Below are positions 25,016 to 36,956 of a stretch of DNA of 64,000 nucleotides, in pieces. How positions within the stretch are numbered: the first letter of the stretch is position 1; each line of letters begins with the position of its first letter. This stretch comes from Crocodylus rhombifer (lineage: Eukaryota > Chordata > Crocodylia > Crocodylidae): NCBI GenBank assembly GCA_038503035.1, contig JAVSML010024260.1, positions 124,001 to 188,000 of the forward strand, given 5' to 3'. The notes beneath the pieces are model-generated. The model did no database searches and was not told the origin of the DNA. It saw only the letters and a list, made by a program, of their open reading frames with translations. The position numbers were made by a program, and so were the translations under genes.

Positions 25016-25346
25016 TATCGGGGTGACCACCAGGATCTGGGGGAACGTTTGTTCACCAGAGCGCCCCAAGGGATGACGAGGTCGAACAGTCACAAACTCC
25101 TGCAAGACCGCTTCAGGCTGGACATAAGGAAGTATTTCTTTACTGTCCGAGCCCCCAAGGTCTGGAACAGTCTGCCAGCGGAAGTGGTTCAAGCACCTAC
25201 ATTGAACACCTTCAAGAGTAGATTGGATGCTTATCTTGCTGGGATCCTATGACCCCAGCTGACTTCCTGCCCTTTGGGCAGGGGGCTGGTCTCGATGATC
25301 TCTCAAGGTCCCTTCCAGCCCTGATGTCTATGAAATCTATGAAATG
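25016..25346 (+). mobile_element. CR1 LINE 3' end with terminal part of ORF2
   Basis: A frame at 25049-25252 encodes the C-terminal end of the CR1 ORF2 polyprotein, with the blocks RLDIRKYFFTVRAPKVWNSL and PAEVVQAPTLNTFKSRLDAY. This region follows the reverse-transcriptase domain in CR1. It is followed by a stop, then the CR1 3' untranslated region (GGGGCTGGTCTCGATGATCT, CAAGGTCCCTTCCAGCC) and the tail ATGTCTATGAAATCTATGAA. The copy is 5'-truncated, as usual for target-primed insertion. The frame is uninterrupted and CpGs remain (for example GATGACGAGGTCGAAC), so it is one of the younger insertions here. Confidence 0.93.
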
Positions 25347-25872
25347 TTACATGTGATTAATTAGTTTTCCAATTGCCTGTTAGAATCAATCCCTGTTTCT
25401 TTGATGGTGTGTGATTCAGAATAGAGGGTGCAAAGTCCTAACGTAAACAAGGCTTGACAACTACAGACAGGAACTCGGAAAAAATGCCCCACTGATTCCC
25501 TAGCCCCTTTTCCAGTGTATGTGGAAGAACAGAGTGAGCATAGGGTCATTCAGGCAGTGCATACTGGAGGTTGTATACAATAAGGATATGAATGGAACAT
25601 CAAATGATAGCTTCCTGGCTCAAAAAAGAGGGAATATTTGTGTTTCACAGAATCCCCATTTCTTCTTCACTCCCCTTTCCCCTCCCCACAAAACATTAAA
25701 TTATTTCAAACCAATCCCTTTTCTTCCCCTCCAAAGCCTAATTGAATTTTTGCTTGTATTTTTGTTCAGTTCCTGTATGTATGAGTCACTAGGGTTAAGA
25801 GTTCATGCAGCTTCTCTTGTGAAGTGGTTGGAAATCATAAGAAGCTGACACTGAACTAACAAATTATCACCG

Positions 25873-25888
25873 CCCCCCCCCCCCCCCC
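25873..25888. repeat. C16 homopolymer
   Basis: Sixteen consecutive C residues, a G-run on the minus strand. It is prone to length variation and sequencing error. Confidence 0.95.
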
Positions 25889-27489
25889 AGTTTTGCTTCA
25901 ATAGGTCCATTCTCCCTGAGTTCCTGACTAGTTCGTCGCCTTTGAAATGAGTCTCTGTTATGTGGCTCTGCAATTTCAGTATTTTTTCGTTCTCTATTTC
26001 CATCTTGATTGAGACAGAGACATTAGTTAAGTACCTCAAATACACTGTAGTATTTAAACACTTTCGTTAGTTAAAGCATTTATTGTACTTTTACTATTCA
26101 GTGATAATCAACTTTTACTAAATTAAATTTTCCCACACTTTGCTAGCGGAAACTGATAGTGGCATATCCTGCTGCCTGTACCCACAAATTTTGTTTTACT
26201 ACTCCCACATTTTCAAATGTTGAACTGAATGGTAACACGACCTGACTGGAAATGAGTCATACAGTTGGGCCAAAGATTATCCTATAGCTCAGTGCACAAA
26301 TTATATAATAGAATTCCAAGACTTATGAAGCTCTTACCTTCATTTACCTGATTATTTTGTGTTCACAAAAAATAATGTTTTCCAATTTAAATCTATTAAT
26401 TAGTGGCCAGCACCAGATGAAAATTTATCAACACTAAAATACCCCCAACAAACTACTGGCTGTGATCTAATTATGGGTTTATAAAAACAACACTTTTCCT
26501 TGCTGCTTTGTCCTCATAAAGCATATCATAAATCAATTTCCAGGATTTAATATGTGCCCTTTCCTCTGTTGTAACAATACTCAGCATCTAATTAGGGTCT
26601 TTTACACTGGTTTTCTTCTCTTGCTAATGCAAGATTTAAAAAATTCCTTTCAATTTTCTGAACTGAATGATTCCTTCTAGTGGTTCTGGACTACAGCTTA
26701 AATCTTTTTTATAGGGACCAGAATATTTACAGCCAAGTCAATCTAGTACCAGCCTAGAACAGAAATGACTAAAGTTTGGCCCATCAGCTAAATGGGACCC
26801 ATTTGGTGACACAAAGCAGTTCTCTTCAACTCTTCACTATTAAGTCTTACAGTGTAGTGCTTACTCTAGATACAAGGCAAAAGTGTGCAATATCAAGATA
26901 TAACACTAGTAGGTTCAGACTCTGATTTCTGTTACCTTATTATGAATGTAGTGTAACTTCACTGTGGTCAGAGAAGTGAAAAGATTTTCACTGATGCAAA
27001 TGAGATCAGAATTTGCCATGTAGTCCATATGGACTATTTATAGGCTAGAACTAATAAGCTCTATGAGTCATAACTTCATGTCCCAAATGAAGGCGGGTTA
27101 CAATCTGCTCCATTTTATGCAAATTATTTTAAGTGCTGCTTATCACACTCTAGGCCAAATGACAGTTCAAACTTTGATTGAATAGATGATAGTTCAGTTC
27201 TCATTTCAGGTGCATGGGCCCCCACCATTGGTGCAAAACTCAATAGCAAATACAAACCACAACGTGAAGCATCTAAGAATTAAACAGACCTAAAGTTTCT
27301 GTTGTGGCCTAAGTGAAAATGCAGTGTTACATAGCCCTGGAATTTCTTGTGTTCTCAAAGCTTTGGTAATGCTTTTGATGAGCAACCTGGGCAAGATTAC
27401 TGATTACTGGGTGTGGAGAGACTGCATTGCACAGTACAGCTTGTGTGACATGGCTGTAAACCTGACCCAAGGGAGAAGCCACGCTCATT

Positions 27490-27515
27490 TCCCCCCCCAC
27501 CCACACACACACACG
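27490..27515. repeat. C/CA-rich low-complexity tract
   Basis: A run of C followed by a short (CA)n stretch. Confidence 0.85.
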
Positions 27516-27791
27516 GGTAAATCTACAACAAAATATATTAAGACTAGGTGATTGCATGTTGCACTTCCTCAGTACTAGCAGCACAATGAGGAAGCAGAGG
27601 CTGACTGCAGAAAAACATTACAAGTAATGCTCCTATGGCATACCTTATGGCCATGTGGGTCAATGTAATTTACAGTCTCATTCTCCCTGGCCCTTGGCAT
27701 ACCTGGGATGCAACACAGAGGAACCAAAAGGCTACTAAGATCAGTTGTTTAATGTCCTTCCACCAAATAGATATTTAATCATCATGGCTAA

Positions 27792-28035
27792 GTACAGACA
27801 TTCAAAAAGCCCAAGGCAGAATCAACCTAAGTTACGTGGTTTTCTGCAAGCAGCATAGTTTAGATCAGTAGCAAACAGAACATACATTCACCCTTGGGTT
27901 GGGGGACAAATCTTAGATCACCATTTTTAAACCAGTCTATGTGTGCCATACTTCTGTTCTGCTACACGTACAGACTGGTTCCTGATCACTTATTCCAGTA
28001 AAAGTGTAATGTTTGTACCAGGCCCAATGCTCCAA
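27792..28035. mobile_element. Short relative of the 775-2633 terminal-repeat family
   Basis: The left end GGCTAAGTACAGACATTCAA with AAAGCCCAAGG aligns with 772-800 and 48285-48312. The right part (GACTGGTTCCTGATCACTTA, then GTACCAGGCCCA) aligns with the right end of the long element (AGTTTCCGATCACTTAAACT, CCCTAGCCCA). The GC-rich core is absent, so this copy looks like an internally deleted, about 240-bp version. Confidence 0.58.
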
Positions 28036-29819
28036 ATAAGTGCATGGAGGTGACAGTAGGAGACAGAAACAAGTCCAAGAGATGCGGTTTCCTCTTGATG
28101 ATCCTAATTCATACCAATGGGAGTTACCAATTCTAGTCCAATGTGAATCCCAGATCTTCACATAAACCTGTTGAGATTACTGTGTCACATATTGTTATTG
28201 TTAGCAAGTACAGTTATCGTTCTTTGCCTCTTTTGATGCGCTCATTCACAAGGTTAACACTGATGAAGCAAATTGGAGGCAAGTGCTACCACTGTAACCA
28301 CACATGCTGCTCACTCTTCTCACAAAAGCAAACTACATTTGAAAGGCAAGGACATAACACATCATATACCCTGGCAGCAGGCGTTGATGTTAAGCTTTTC
28401 ACAGCCTACAGAACAGTGAATTGCTCAACAAGGGAAAAATACCTGTTAGCAATGTTATTTAGTGTGCTCTTTAGGGGCAGAATTGAAGACATAGTCAAAG
28501 CCTCCAGATGTAAATTTTGGAGCAAATGTTATAGATTTTGACACTGGCATTTTGTTTGCATAGATTTTCTACCTAATTCGAGAAGAATCATCATCAGAGG
28601 ACATCTTTAATAGCTACTATCAACAAAAATGTAACGAGTGTTTCAGCACTTTTGTATCTCTAATCCCATAACAATTTGAGGGGCTACATCGATAAAATTT
28701 CATCCCTGCTTTTAATTCATGTTACATCTACCTATCTGGCAATACACACTGAATACATGTAAAAGTTACACAATGTTTTCAGGTAGGTTGGACCTTTATG
28801 TTCAGAATAAGTTATTACCCCCCCCCCAAAAGCCCCTTATCTTGATCATTTTTCCTTGTTGGGAATACTGCTGTATCTAGGCTTCTAGTAACTAAGCAGT
28901 GAAAGAAGGACATGGTCAGAACAACAGAATGTTATTTATGCTTCAATTTCCCTGGCACGCGTTCATATAGTTAATAACAGGCTCTTTCATTTTACATATA
29001 CTTTAAGAATTAAGAAAATTACATTAAGTGTATCAAGTAAAATCTTCTGACACTATGGGAGATATTTTAAATATTAGATCTACTTTACCCAACACACAAT
29101 AGCTTCCTAAATATATTATTCTCCAAGAGCATAACTTAATCATCTATAATTACCCCAAATCTTAAAATAACATGATAAGTAATACTTACTTTTGAGATTA
29201 GGAATCTGACACTAAAATGACAAGATTAAAATATCACAGATGCAATATTAATAAGCACACTCTACATTATGGTCTTATTCCACCACTTTACATGTTTTAC
29301 TTATAACGGCTTTATTTTTATGTTTATTATTTCTTTGTCTTGCAGTAGCATGTAAAGATCCAGCCCTACTGTGCTGAACAACATACATGAGTGTAAGAAA
29401 AGATGATGGCCCCTGACCTGATGAACCTCCAGTATAGTTAGAATGTGGAAGACAACAGATGAACAGCAAGAAAGAAAAGTTAATAGGGAGATGGGCACAA
29501 TTGTCATTAGCAGCAGCCATCAAACACTAACTAAGTACTGAAAACTTCAGAAGACTTTCTCTTCAGGCAGATCTTCAGCTAGTGTAAATTGTTTTAGGTC
29601 CCCTGACCTCTGTAGAGCCCTGATAATTTTACCAGATGAGTATCTGCTCCCATGCTATTTTATTCATTTCCCATGGTTTGTATCTTTAGATTTGAAACGT
29701 GACATTTTATTCCCTACAAGTTTTCTTTTCCTTTTGTTCTTAAGTGATGCTATACATTTAGCCTATCATTGAAAATGTGTCTAATTTCATTTAAAAACCA
29801 CTCTTTCTATAACTTAAAT
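28036..29819. other. Unique-looking AT-rich DNA
   Basis: No supported gene. A 132-codon frame near 28143-28541 has no recognisable domain or codon pattern and is not annotated. Confidence 0.4.
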
Positions 29820-30704
29820 AAGGGGTGGACAAAATACAGCCTGTGGGACAGATCTGGCCTGCCAAAGGGATTTTATCCAGCTGTCAGCAGGTCCCTTGGC
29901 TTTGCCTGGTTCTAGCATGGGGAGCAGCCCAAGCCATGGCATGCATATATGGCTGGTCCTGCTGCAACCAGGAACACAGCAGGGCTTGGGCAGTGGGGTG
30001 GCCAGACCCTATTTCCCTGAAGTGGCAGCTCCTTCTGTTTGTTGCGGCCACTGGCCCTGGCCCCACTGCCCGAGTACCCTGGCCTGTGTGTCCCACATCC
30101 ACCACCGGGGACCACTGGATGGAGCGAATGGGAAGGGTCTCCATGGAGACTGGCCGGGGACACAGGCAGGCAGGGCATGCCCAGCTGGGTGGATGCGATG
30201 AGGCTGCACGATGGCAGGGAATGGCATCCAGGAGTGGGACAGGTGGGTGAGTGGGCCAGGGCCAGGATCTTGGGGAGGTAACAGCGTGGGACCAGAGCTC
30301 TTAGCAGAGCCATGATCTGCTGCCTACACGTCCCCGCAATGGGCACGAGTTCAGTGGGCAGGGCTGTACCAGGAGCAGACTGCGGGTCTGCCCTGGGATC
30401 TGGCTGTGCAGCATCACTGCCCCAAGATCCTAGCCCTAGCCCCATCTTGTACCCAGATGCCACTCCCCACCACCCATGCCCCATCCCATCTGCCCAGCAG
30501 AGTGTATCCTAACTTGGGTACAAGCCAGTCTCTATAGAGATCCCAGGGCCAGGATCACCAAGTGGTGACAGTGTGGGGCCAAGCTCCAGGACAGAGCCAT
30601 TTAAGGGGTTTTGGTAAGCTGCTGCAGGTGGTATTGACCCAGCCTGCAACAGCTCACAAAAGCTCCTTAAGTGGCCCTCCAGCCCAAATAACTGTCCACC
30701 CCTG
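29820..30704 (+). mobile_element. hAT-like non-autonomous element with perfect 8-bp target-site duplication
   Basis: The right end is GTCCACCCCTG (30694-30704) and the left end AAGGGGTGGAC (29820-29830) is its inverted copy with a first-base change. The flanks are ACTTAAAT at 29812-29819 and ACTTAAAT at 30705-30712, an exact 8-bp duplication as made by hAT transposases. The subterminal sequence (CAGATCTGGCCTGCC on the left, GGCCACTTAAGGAGC in reverse on the right) matches the elements at 36957 and 40906. The 600-bp GC-rich core has overlapping open frames but no transposase features. Confidence 0.9.
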
Positions 30705-31995
30705 ACTTAAATAGTATGCCATGCAGGTTCATCGTAGGGCCAACAGGAGTCCACATGGGTGGAACGGGCCCTTAATGTGTGGTAACAATGGAATGGATGC
30801 TTCTTTGTGTCTCTCAATTAATTCCCAGCAAAAAGCACAAAACATTTTAGGAAACCAAATACTGGATATTTTTGTCTTGCTGTTTATTTTGTTTTTTTGG
30901 ATCTATGAAATGTCTGTAATTGTGTGTGTGTTATGTAGCTTCTCATCAAGACAGTGGTTGGTTTTGCATTCCAACTGCTTTCTCTATACTGTCACAACTT
31001 CCAACAATTAAGGAATCAATACTTTTTTTTTAAGTGCTGTTAAGTTGGTTTCTGTTTCTCACAACTTCAACATTTAGTCTTTTAAAAAAAATCCTAGAGA
31101 CCCATTTCTCTGTCCTGAGTCCCAACACATTAATTTTTAAATGTCCATTTTCATACAAAGACTAGCACTTCCTCAGTAGCAGGTATGAAGGCTACAGTCG
31201 CTAGATTTGATAATTCTGCCAATGTGCTAGTATCACAACTACTGCTGCTACTTTTGCTCTTCCCTGTGTGGCAGGTGCCTCTGTTGAATAGAGGAGACCT
31301 CAGAGGGCAAATGCCTTTAGGACACAGTAAACTAACTGCAGCAGAAGAAATATGAAGCAGCAGCAATGAAATAAAATGTCAGCTCAAAGGGAGAGGAAAG
31401 ATGCCCTTAATACAAGGACAAAAATACACAAATGTACTTTGTAAATACTACAAAGAAAATAAATAGCACAGAATACAAATGTCAAGAGAGAGAAGCACAC
31501 TGACACAAATTCAGGTCAGTGTGATTAAAGCAGCAAATAATTATCTTGGATGGAACATAGAGATATGCTATAAACAAATTTAAAAAAACCCCAAACCTTA
31601 TCAATTATTTTTAAAAAACAGTATATAATTCCTAGTGCTGTTCTGACTTTTAAACACCACACTATTTTTATTATTTTGCAAAATAATGAAAAAATAAAAC
31701 CTTTTATTCGACTAGTTCCTAAGAGAAATATAGTCCAAAAGGCCTCTAATACCATGTGACTTATTTTGACCAATCATAACCAAAAAATTTATCATGGAAA
31801 CAGAAATATTAAGATATATATTTGCCATAAAAAGGTACAATTATCTTAATAGTTAAAAGAATTCTATGATACTTGAGATATAGCTAAGTTTTTCACTTTA
31901 AAAAATGTTGAATTTTCATGGGGAGACCAAGGATTAAAACAGGAAAATAGTAATGAGTGAGACTGTAGTCATGATAGCCCAGGAAATACGTGAGG
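30705..31995. other. Unique-looking AT-rich DNA
   Basis: T- and A-rich intronic sequence with no recognised gene or repeat. Confidence 0.4.
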
Positions 31996-32193
31996 GGCAA
32001 GGATTTTTGTGGATAGCCTCTTTTATTGAACCAATTGCACAGTTGGGATACATTTAGACAAGCTTTTAAAGATAACACAGTCAGTGCATTATTCAGAACT
32101 GAAGAAGAATTCATTGCAGATAAAAGCTTGCCTAAGTCTATCCCAACCATGGAGTTGATCCAGTAAAAGATATCATCCACAAAAATCCTTGCC
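31996..32193. mobile_element. Palindromic foldback element
   Basis: GGCAAGGATTTTTGTGGAT occurs at 31996-32014 and as its exact reverse complement at 32175-32193. The inverted similarity continues inward: CTTTTATTGAACCAAT against CTTTTACTGGATCAAC, GTTGGGATA and GACAAGCTTTTA against GGCAAGCTTTTA. The whole ~198-bp unit is therefore one imperfect hairpin with arms of about 80 bp. It lies only about 170 bp from the kinase exon, in the intron downstream in the sense of the gene. Confidence 0.8.
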
Positions 32194-32364
32194 TTTCATG
32201 AAAGCCAACAAAACACTTTCTTGAATAAAAAATTGCCAAGTTACTGCCCAGTCAATCTCTGTCAGCATCATTACTTTTGCTATATGAAACAGTATGCACA
32301 TAATTTGTTTCAAGTTCTAACGCACCTGATAAAGCACATAAGCAGGTTCAAAATATTAGCTTAC
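32194..32364. other. Start of the intron after the kinase exon (gene reads leftward)
   Basis: The minus-strand donor GTAAGC occupies 32359-32364. The rest is AT-rich intron. Confidence 0.7.
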
Positions 32365-32420
32365 CTTGCCAAAGCTTCCCTTCCCAATTGCTCGGAGTAT
32401 CTGGAAGTGGTCAAAGTTCA
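32365..32420 (-). CDS. STK32B: Internal coding exon of an STK32-family (YANK) serine/threonine kinase
   Basis: Read on the minus strand, this 56-bp exon encodes NFDHFQILRAIGKGSFGK, with the preceding valine completed by its first two bases. The motif GKGSFG is the glycine-rich ATP-binding loop (GxGxxG) at the start of a protein-kinase domain. The acceptor is a T-rich tract ending in CAATAG (32421-32426 on the plus strand, complementary). The donor is AAG|GTAAGC at 32359-32364. One base from the previous exon plus 56 bases makes 19 whole codons, so the exon enters in phase 1 and leaves on a codon boundary, as I recall for vertebrate STK32 genes. From memory, human STK32B and STK32C have FQIL here and STK32A has FEIL, so B or C is favoured. 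STK32B is chosen only because its introns are known to be huge, and no other exon was found in more than 31 kb on either side. These are poorly studied AGC-related kinases. Confidence 0.88.
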
Positions 32421-33504
32421 CTATTGAATAAAAATAAAAATGAGTTTTACGTTCTAATTTCCAGGTGATTTCCCAACAAGTTCTTAAAATTAAATGTAAG
32501 AGAAAGTCCAAGATATCCAATTGAAACAACTTATCAGTATTTCACCAGTTGGACAAGTTATTGCTAACACGATCCATATATTCTACAGAATATAAAAAAA
32601 CATTGATTATTTATAGAAAACTAAAGGAAACAGCTCTTTTTATCAGACTGAAGTTTGACAGATTGCCTTGTGCACCCCGTCTCCCTCACCATGATATCTA
32701 ATACCTTCAATTTTCTTACTCTTGAGGTTACTCATTCCAAATTCCTGGATTTCTCTTACATTGCATATTAAAAAATAAAGCTGACATAACTAGAAGTCAA
32801 ATACTAATCCGTCCAGTGAATAATACCTCCATCCATAAGCAACCCAACTGGGTTTGTGACCCACTTCTGGTGTGGGTAGAATTTTCAAAGAGTCACAACC
32901 TGCTAGGATAGGTACTTTACAGATATGACCACTGTAATAAATAGGAATTAGATGAATTAATTTATGCATTCATATAAAAAGATTTGATACAGTTTGAAAA
33001 AATAACAACTGTAAACTATAAAAAAAAAACAACCAACCCCAAAGAGTGAATGAGCAGTTGTGGTTATGGGCAGCATAGAAAGGAGAAATTCAGGGAAACA
33101 TCACAATTAAGTAACTGTAAACTCAAAGTCCTATTGTCAAATAAACAGTTTTTGTATATTAAACTTATAGGTGGCTCTTGTCCTTGCTGTTACTGCACAC
33201 AAAGTGTGCTGTCACACTGCATAGGCACAGGTCAGTACTGCCTATGCATACCCAGCAGCCAGAGTGGATGTTACTTATGCTATTAAAAAGCCAATGCTGT
33301 GAATCTGGGCCATTGACTTCCATTTGCTTGATTTGTATATCCATCTGTATTTTGTATGTTGGTGATTCCAGAGTAATGGGCAAACAGAATGGTGTAGATA
33401 TAACACTTTAATTATGTGTTGAGTTGCCAAATCAGCAACCACTACAAACAAAAAAAATTACTACTAACCCACTGCTGTGATCTCAACAGTTTATCTCAAA
33501 CAAG
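32421..33504. other. End of the intron before the kinase exon
   Basis: On the minus strand the acceptor is preceded by a T-rich tract with a candidate branch site (CTCAT) about 20 nt upstream. The remainder is AT-rich DNA without recognised features. Confidence 0.6.
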
Positions 33505-33575
33505 CAAGAGGCTGGACCTGATGACATGCAAGGTCCCCTTCAGCCCCCACCATTATGAAACTATGAAAGGATGTT
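33505..33575 (+). mobile_element. CR1 3' tail fragment
   Basis: GAGGCTGGACCTGATGACAT, then CAAGGTCCCCTTCAGCCCC and ATTATGAAACTATGAAAGG matches the CR1 3' end (GGCTGGACT.GATGA.CT, AGGTCCCTTCCAGCC, TCTATGAAA). Confidence 0.78.
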
Positions 33576-33710
33576 ATTTAGTCCTATCTAAAAGATGCTA
33601 TATAGTCCTATCATTCTATGTAATTATGCAATCCCTATTACTATACATCCCGAGTATCTTGCTGATATTAATAAATGTATCATTTATCATGCTACAAACA
33701 GGGAGCAAAG

Positions 33711-33838
33711 GGTCCAGTTTACCAGTGGGGAACTGAGACACAGAGAAGTTAAATGACTTTCCAAAGGTCACACAAGAAGAGTATGGCAAAGCCAGGAATT
33801 TAATATCCCGAGTTCCCTCCAGTGCCCTGAAACTCAAT
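33711..33838 (-). mobile_element. MIR-type SINE, antisense
   Basis: In reverse complement it reads CTTGTGTGACCTTTGGAAAG, TCATTTAACTTCTCTGTGTC and TCAGTTCCCCACT, closely matching the MIR core (TGTGTGACCTTGGGCAAGT, AACCTCTCTGTGCCTCAGTT). The tRNA-like part lies at about 33790-33838. Confidence 0.85.
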
Positions 33839-35984
33839 AAGCTTCTTTCCTCTCTAAAGGGTCTAATCCAAATGCCATTTCAGTCAATGGAAAGGCTCTC
33901 TCTGGTCTTGAGTAAGGGATCTCCAAAGATATGATTTACTATTAAACAATAATTTTTTTTAATTGAAAAACTGTATCAGCTAAAACCCCTGCCTAGCCTA
34001 TATCCCCCAGAGCTGGCACACATCTGGCAAGAGATTCAAATTGTGCATACTCCAACAAATCTATTTTTTACACATCCTTCTGTAAGAAATTGACAAGAAT
34101 CCAGTTAGACTAAAGTGGGCAAGTTTTAAGCCCACAAAATATGTTTTTGGGTAATTAAAATAAAAGACAATGCTCATGTTCTGAGAAGCTCCTAATGTTG
34201 CTTCAGCAGTAAAACTTCCAAAGACTTATTTATTATGAAAATCCATCATTCCTAATGTATTAAACTGAGATGCTGTGTTTAAAAAAAAGATATATTTTTC
34301 TTTATCCATGACTACAAATGAGCTAAAAGGTACCTTCTACTTTATAGTCAAGAGACAGCTCAAAATATCCTCTATGTATAGCTTGAACCAATCTGTAAGG
34401 AAACATTGTATTTAATCAATTGAATAGGCAGTATTTATTTACTAAAAGCACAAATGAGGTTTTAGGAGCTACTGCTCATTTTTCTTCACTTGCATAAATT
34501 CCTTATAGAAAAGCTATGCAAAGGGGGTTCTAATAAAGAAAAAAAAACAAGCTGCAACATTTTTTAAATCTCTGCTAGCAGCATATTACTTTTTGTGCAC
34601 AATGCATATTATTTCTAAAAATGACAACATATCTCTACAGAGTATGTGATTATCCCTGAAATAGAAGTCTTAAACTTGCCTGGAACAATTATGTATGCTC
34701 TGGAGATTTCACTTTTTTGTGAGTTGACAAGAGGAATCTGTCTTTCACTAACAACTAGAATATCTTATTATTTTGGGATGATTTGTACTAGCCTGAGTCA
34801 TGTATAAATGCTAGTGAAGAATTTCATGACACATACTCCCAACAAGCAAGGAGATGACAGCTGTTGCCTATTCACAGGACCATATTCACCCACTACATTG
34901 ACTTCAGTGTGGCATAGTTTTGACATTCACAATCTGTAAGTACAATAATGGTTTTGGCTTGACGTTTCACTGAAGGAACCTATGGGGGGAGGGGGTGAAG
35001 CTGAAAACTTTTCTATAAATGATAAATTAAATTGAATGTAGCAAAATAATATAACTAACTTTTTGATAACCTTGCAGATAAATACTACCTCTATGGGTTG
35101 AACTTTCCCAAAAGCTACTCAGAGCCTTGTAAAGCAAATAAGTTAATTGTGCGTGTTGACTTTTCTGACAACTTATTATCAATGTCACCTTTTAGTTAAG
35201 TGGAACTGTAGAATAGAAAGCTTTCACATTTGTCATGAGAGGCAAGTGTCCTCCCTATGAGATCCTTACTGGCCTCAACAAAAAAACCCTGAGTCATCAA
35301 TGAGATTAAGATACAGTGTTTTTGATGACTTTGGCACAGGCTGGTTTTTGTTTTAATTTCAAGGAATGCACACAAAGCAGAGGAGTGTCAGGTTGTGATG
35401 CTGCTGTTGAACTTAATCAAACCTTAGATTATACAATCCGCCCAAAAACATGATGCTCTCTTCTGCTTCTCAACAATGATTTAATAGCAGATGCGCCAGT
35501 ATGCTATTTAGTAACTGACATCCCATGGTTTTTACAAAATCTGTTACATTACCAAGTGGAACTGAATTCACAGCTTCTCTTTCCCAGTATGTAAGCTTCA
35601 GCCTATGCTATTTTTTTTGTACATAATTTTTAAGCACATGGATTCTTAGGCATCAATTAAGTGTGTGTATCTAGGACTTGGTCAGGACTATGAAAGTTTC
35701 CCCATAATTTTTATGTAACTTTATTTCTCTAATTTATTCAGTGTTTATATGATACAAGAGCTAAAAATATGGCAAGTAAAAATACAGCACAGTCTTGTTC
35801 TTATGGCCTAATTAGTAGGCATATCACAATATCATAACTTGATTTAGGGGTTTGCTGGGACAAGGACTGGCTAGAGATGGGCCTGAGGCAAACAGCTCTG
35901 AATCCAAATGCTTCCATACTGAGACTGTGCTAACCCCACAATGGATCTGAACATCCCCATTAGCCATCTGAGACACAAAGCAGA
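33839..35984. other. Unique-looking AT-rich DNA
   Basis: No recognised gene or repeat. Confidence 0.4.
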
Positions 35985-36250
35985 TACACAATGCATGTTT
36001 ACACCTAATACTGCAGGGTATTATGGAAGGACCCAGCTCCTTTTAAAAGAGTCTAGACATAGAAGCATAGGCTCTGTGTTGGCTAAATTATCCTGCACCT
36101 CAATATGGCAAATTGCTATGACTAGACTCATTCTAGTACCCAAACTAATCTGTTTAAAGTTATCTTAAATATCTCTATACTACACTGAAGGCATTGTGGG
36201 ACAGATCAGGAGTTCTGTAAAGCACTGTACTATAGAGAAGTATAAACCCT
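35985..36250. mobile_element. Degenerate relative of the 21005-21240 MITE
   Basis: The order TGGCAAATTGC, TTCTAGTACCCAAACTAAT, CTGTTTAAAGTTATCTTAAA and TATCTCTATACTACACTGAA parallels 21128-21205. The left half and ends are unclear. Confidence 0.45.
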
Positions 36251-36276
36251 TTCCCAATCATGTTGGTGTTCGGAGT

Positions 36277-36480
36277 GAATCATAGAAAAGTAGCCTTGGT
36301 ATGGACCTCAGGAGGTCACCTAGTCCAATCTCCTTCTCAAAGCAGGATGATCTGTAATTAACTCACCCTAAATAAGTGGGTGTCTAGCCTGTTCTTAAAC
36401 TTTGGGAACAACTCCCTCAAACAGCTACTAAGCACAATGCCCAAAACATTTAAATGCCCTTTTAACTTGCCATAGGTTAA
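36277..36480 (-). mobile_element. CR1 LINE 3' end, antisense (older subfamily)
   Basis: AATCATAGAAAAGTAGCCTT, GGACCTCAGGAGGTCACCTA and GTCCAATCTCCTTCTCAAAG then CAGGATGA is the reverse complement of the common avian/reptilian CR1 3' end. It differs from the 25-kb copy, so at least two CR1 subfamilies are present. Confidence 0.82.
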
Positions 36481-36956
36481 GCAGGGGGGATGAAGGCAGT
36501 GTTGATGTCCTACTACTGGAAGGACAGGAAGTAGTTTGTTAAAATATGCTCATGAAATCCAAGAAAGAAAATAATGCCTTCCCCCAAACCCTACTATGGA
36601 GAAAGGTGAAAACTCCCATAGTCCATGCCATTTGACTATGGGATTCATTTTTTTCCCCCAATCTCAAATATAGTGAATAGTAAAACCCTGAATGGAGGAG
36701 TCATTCCTCTGGGTTTTCTAATTCCCAGCAGGACTGGCAAAATCCCCACCCAGTATTTCTGAGAGAGTCAAAAAAAGAAAGAAAAAAACAGATCTCAGTA
36801 GCAATCAAGAAGGGGGAAAATTCCTTCCTAGTTCTTTGTGGGAATGAGCACAAGCCTAAAAACATTAGTTAACCAGACACCATCTATTCCACAGAGAGCT
36901 AGGGATCACTAACACACTCCATGTCGCATGCAAACTCCCTTTCTGTCATCCTACAC

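Larger units (their letters stand above)
25347..27789. other. Unique-looking AT-rich DNA with simple repeats
   Basis: No gene is seen. It includes a C16 run (25873-25888) and a C/CA-rich tract (27490-27515). Confidence 0.4.

Noticed and set aside
26752..26815. Half of a hAT-type end (CAGAAATGACTAAAGTTTGG...)
   Set aside because: The similarity to the other ends is loose, and no partner end or target-site duplication was found.
28143..28541. 132-codon plus-strand frame with several cysteines
   Set aside because: No domain, no splice context and no repeat identity. The length is within chance expectation for 64 kb on six frames.
29912..30484. 190-codon minus-strand frame
   Set aside because: Contained in the hAT-like element's GC-rich core, with other frames open over the same bases and no domain.
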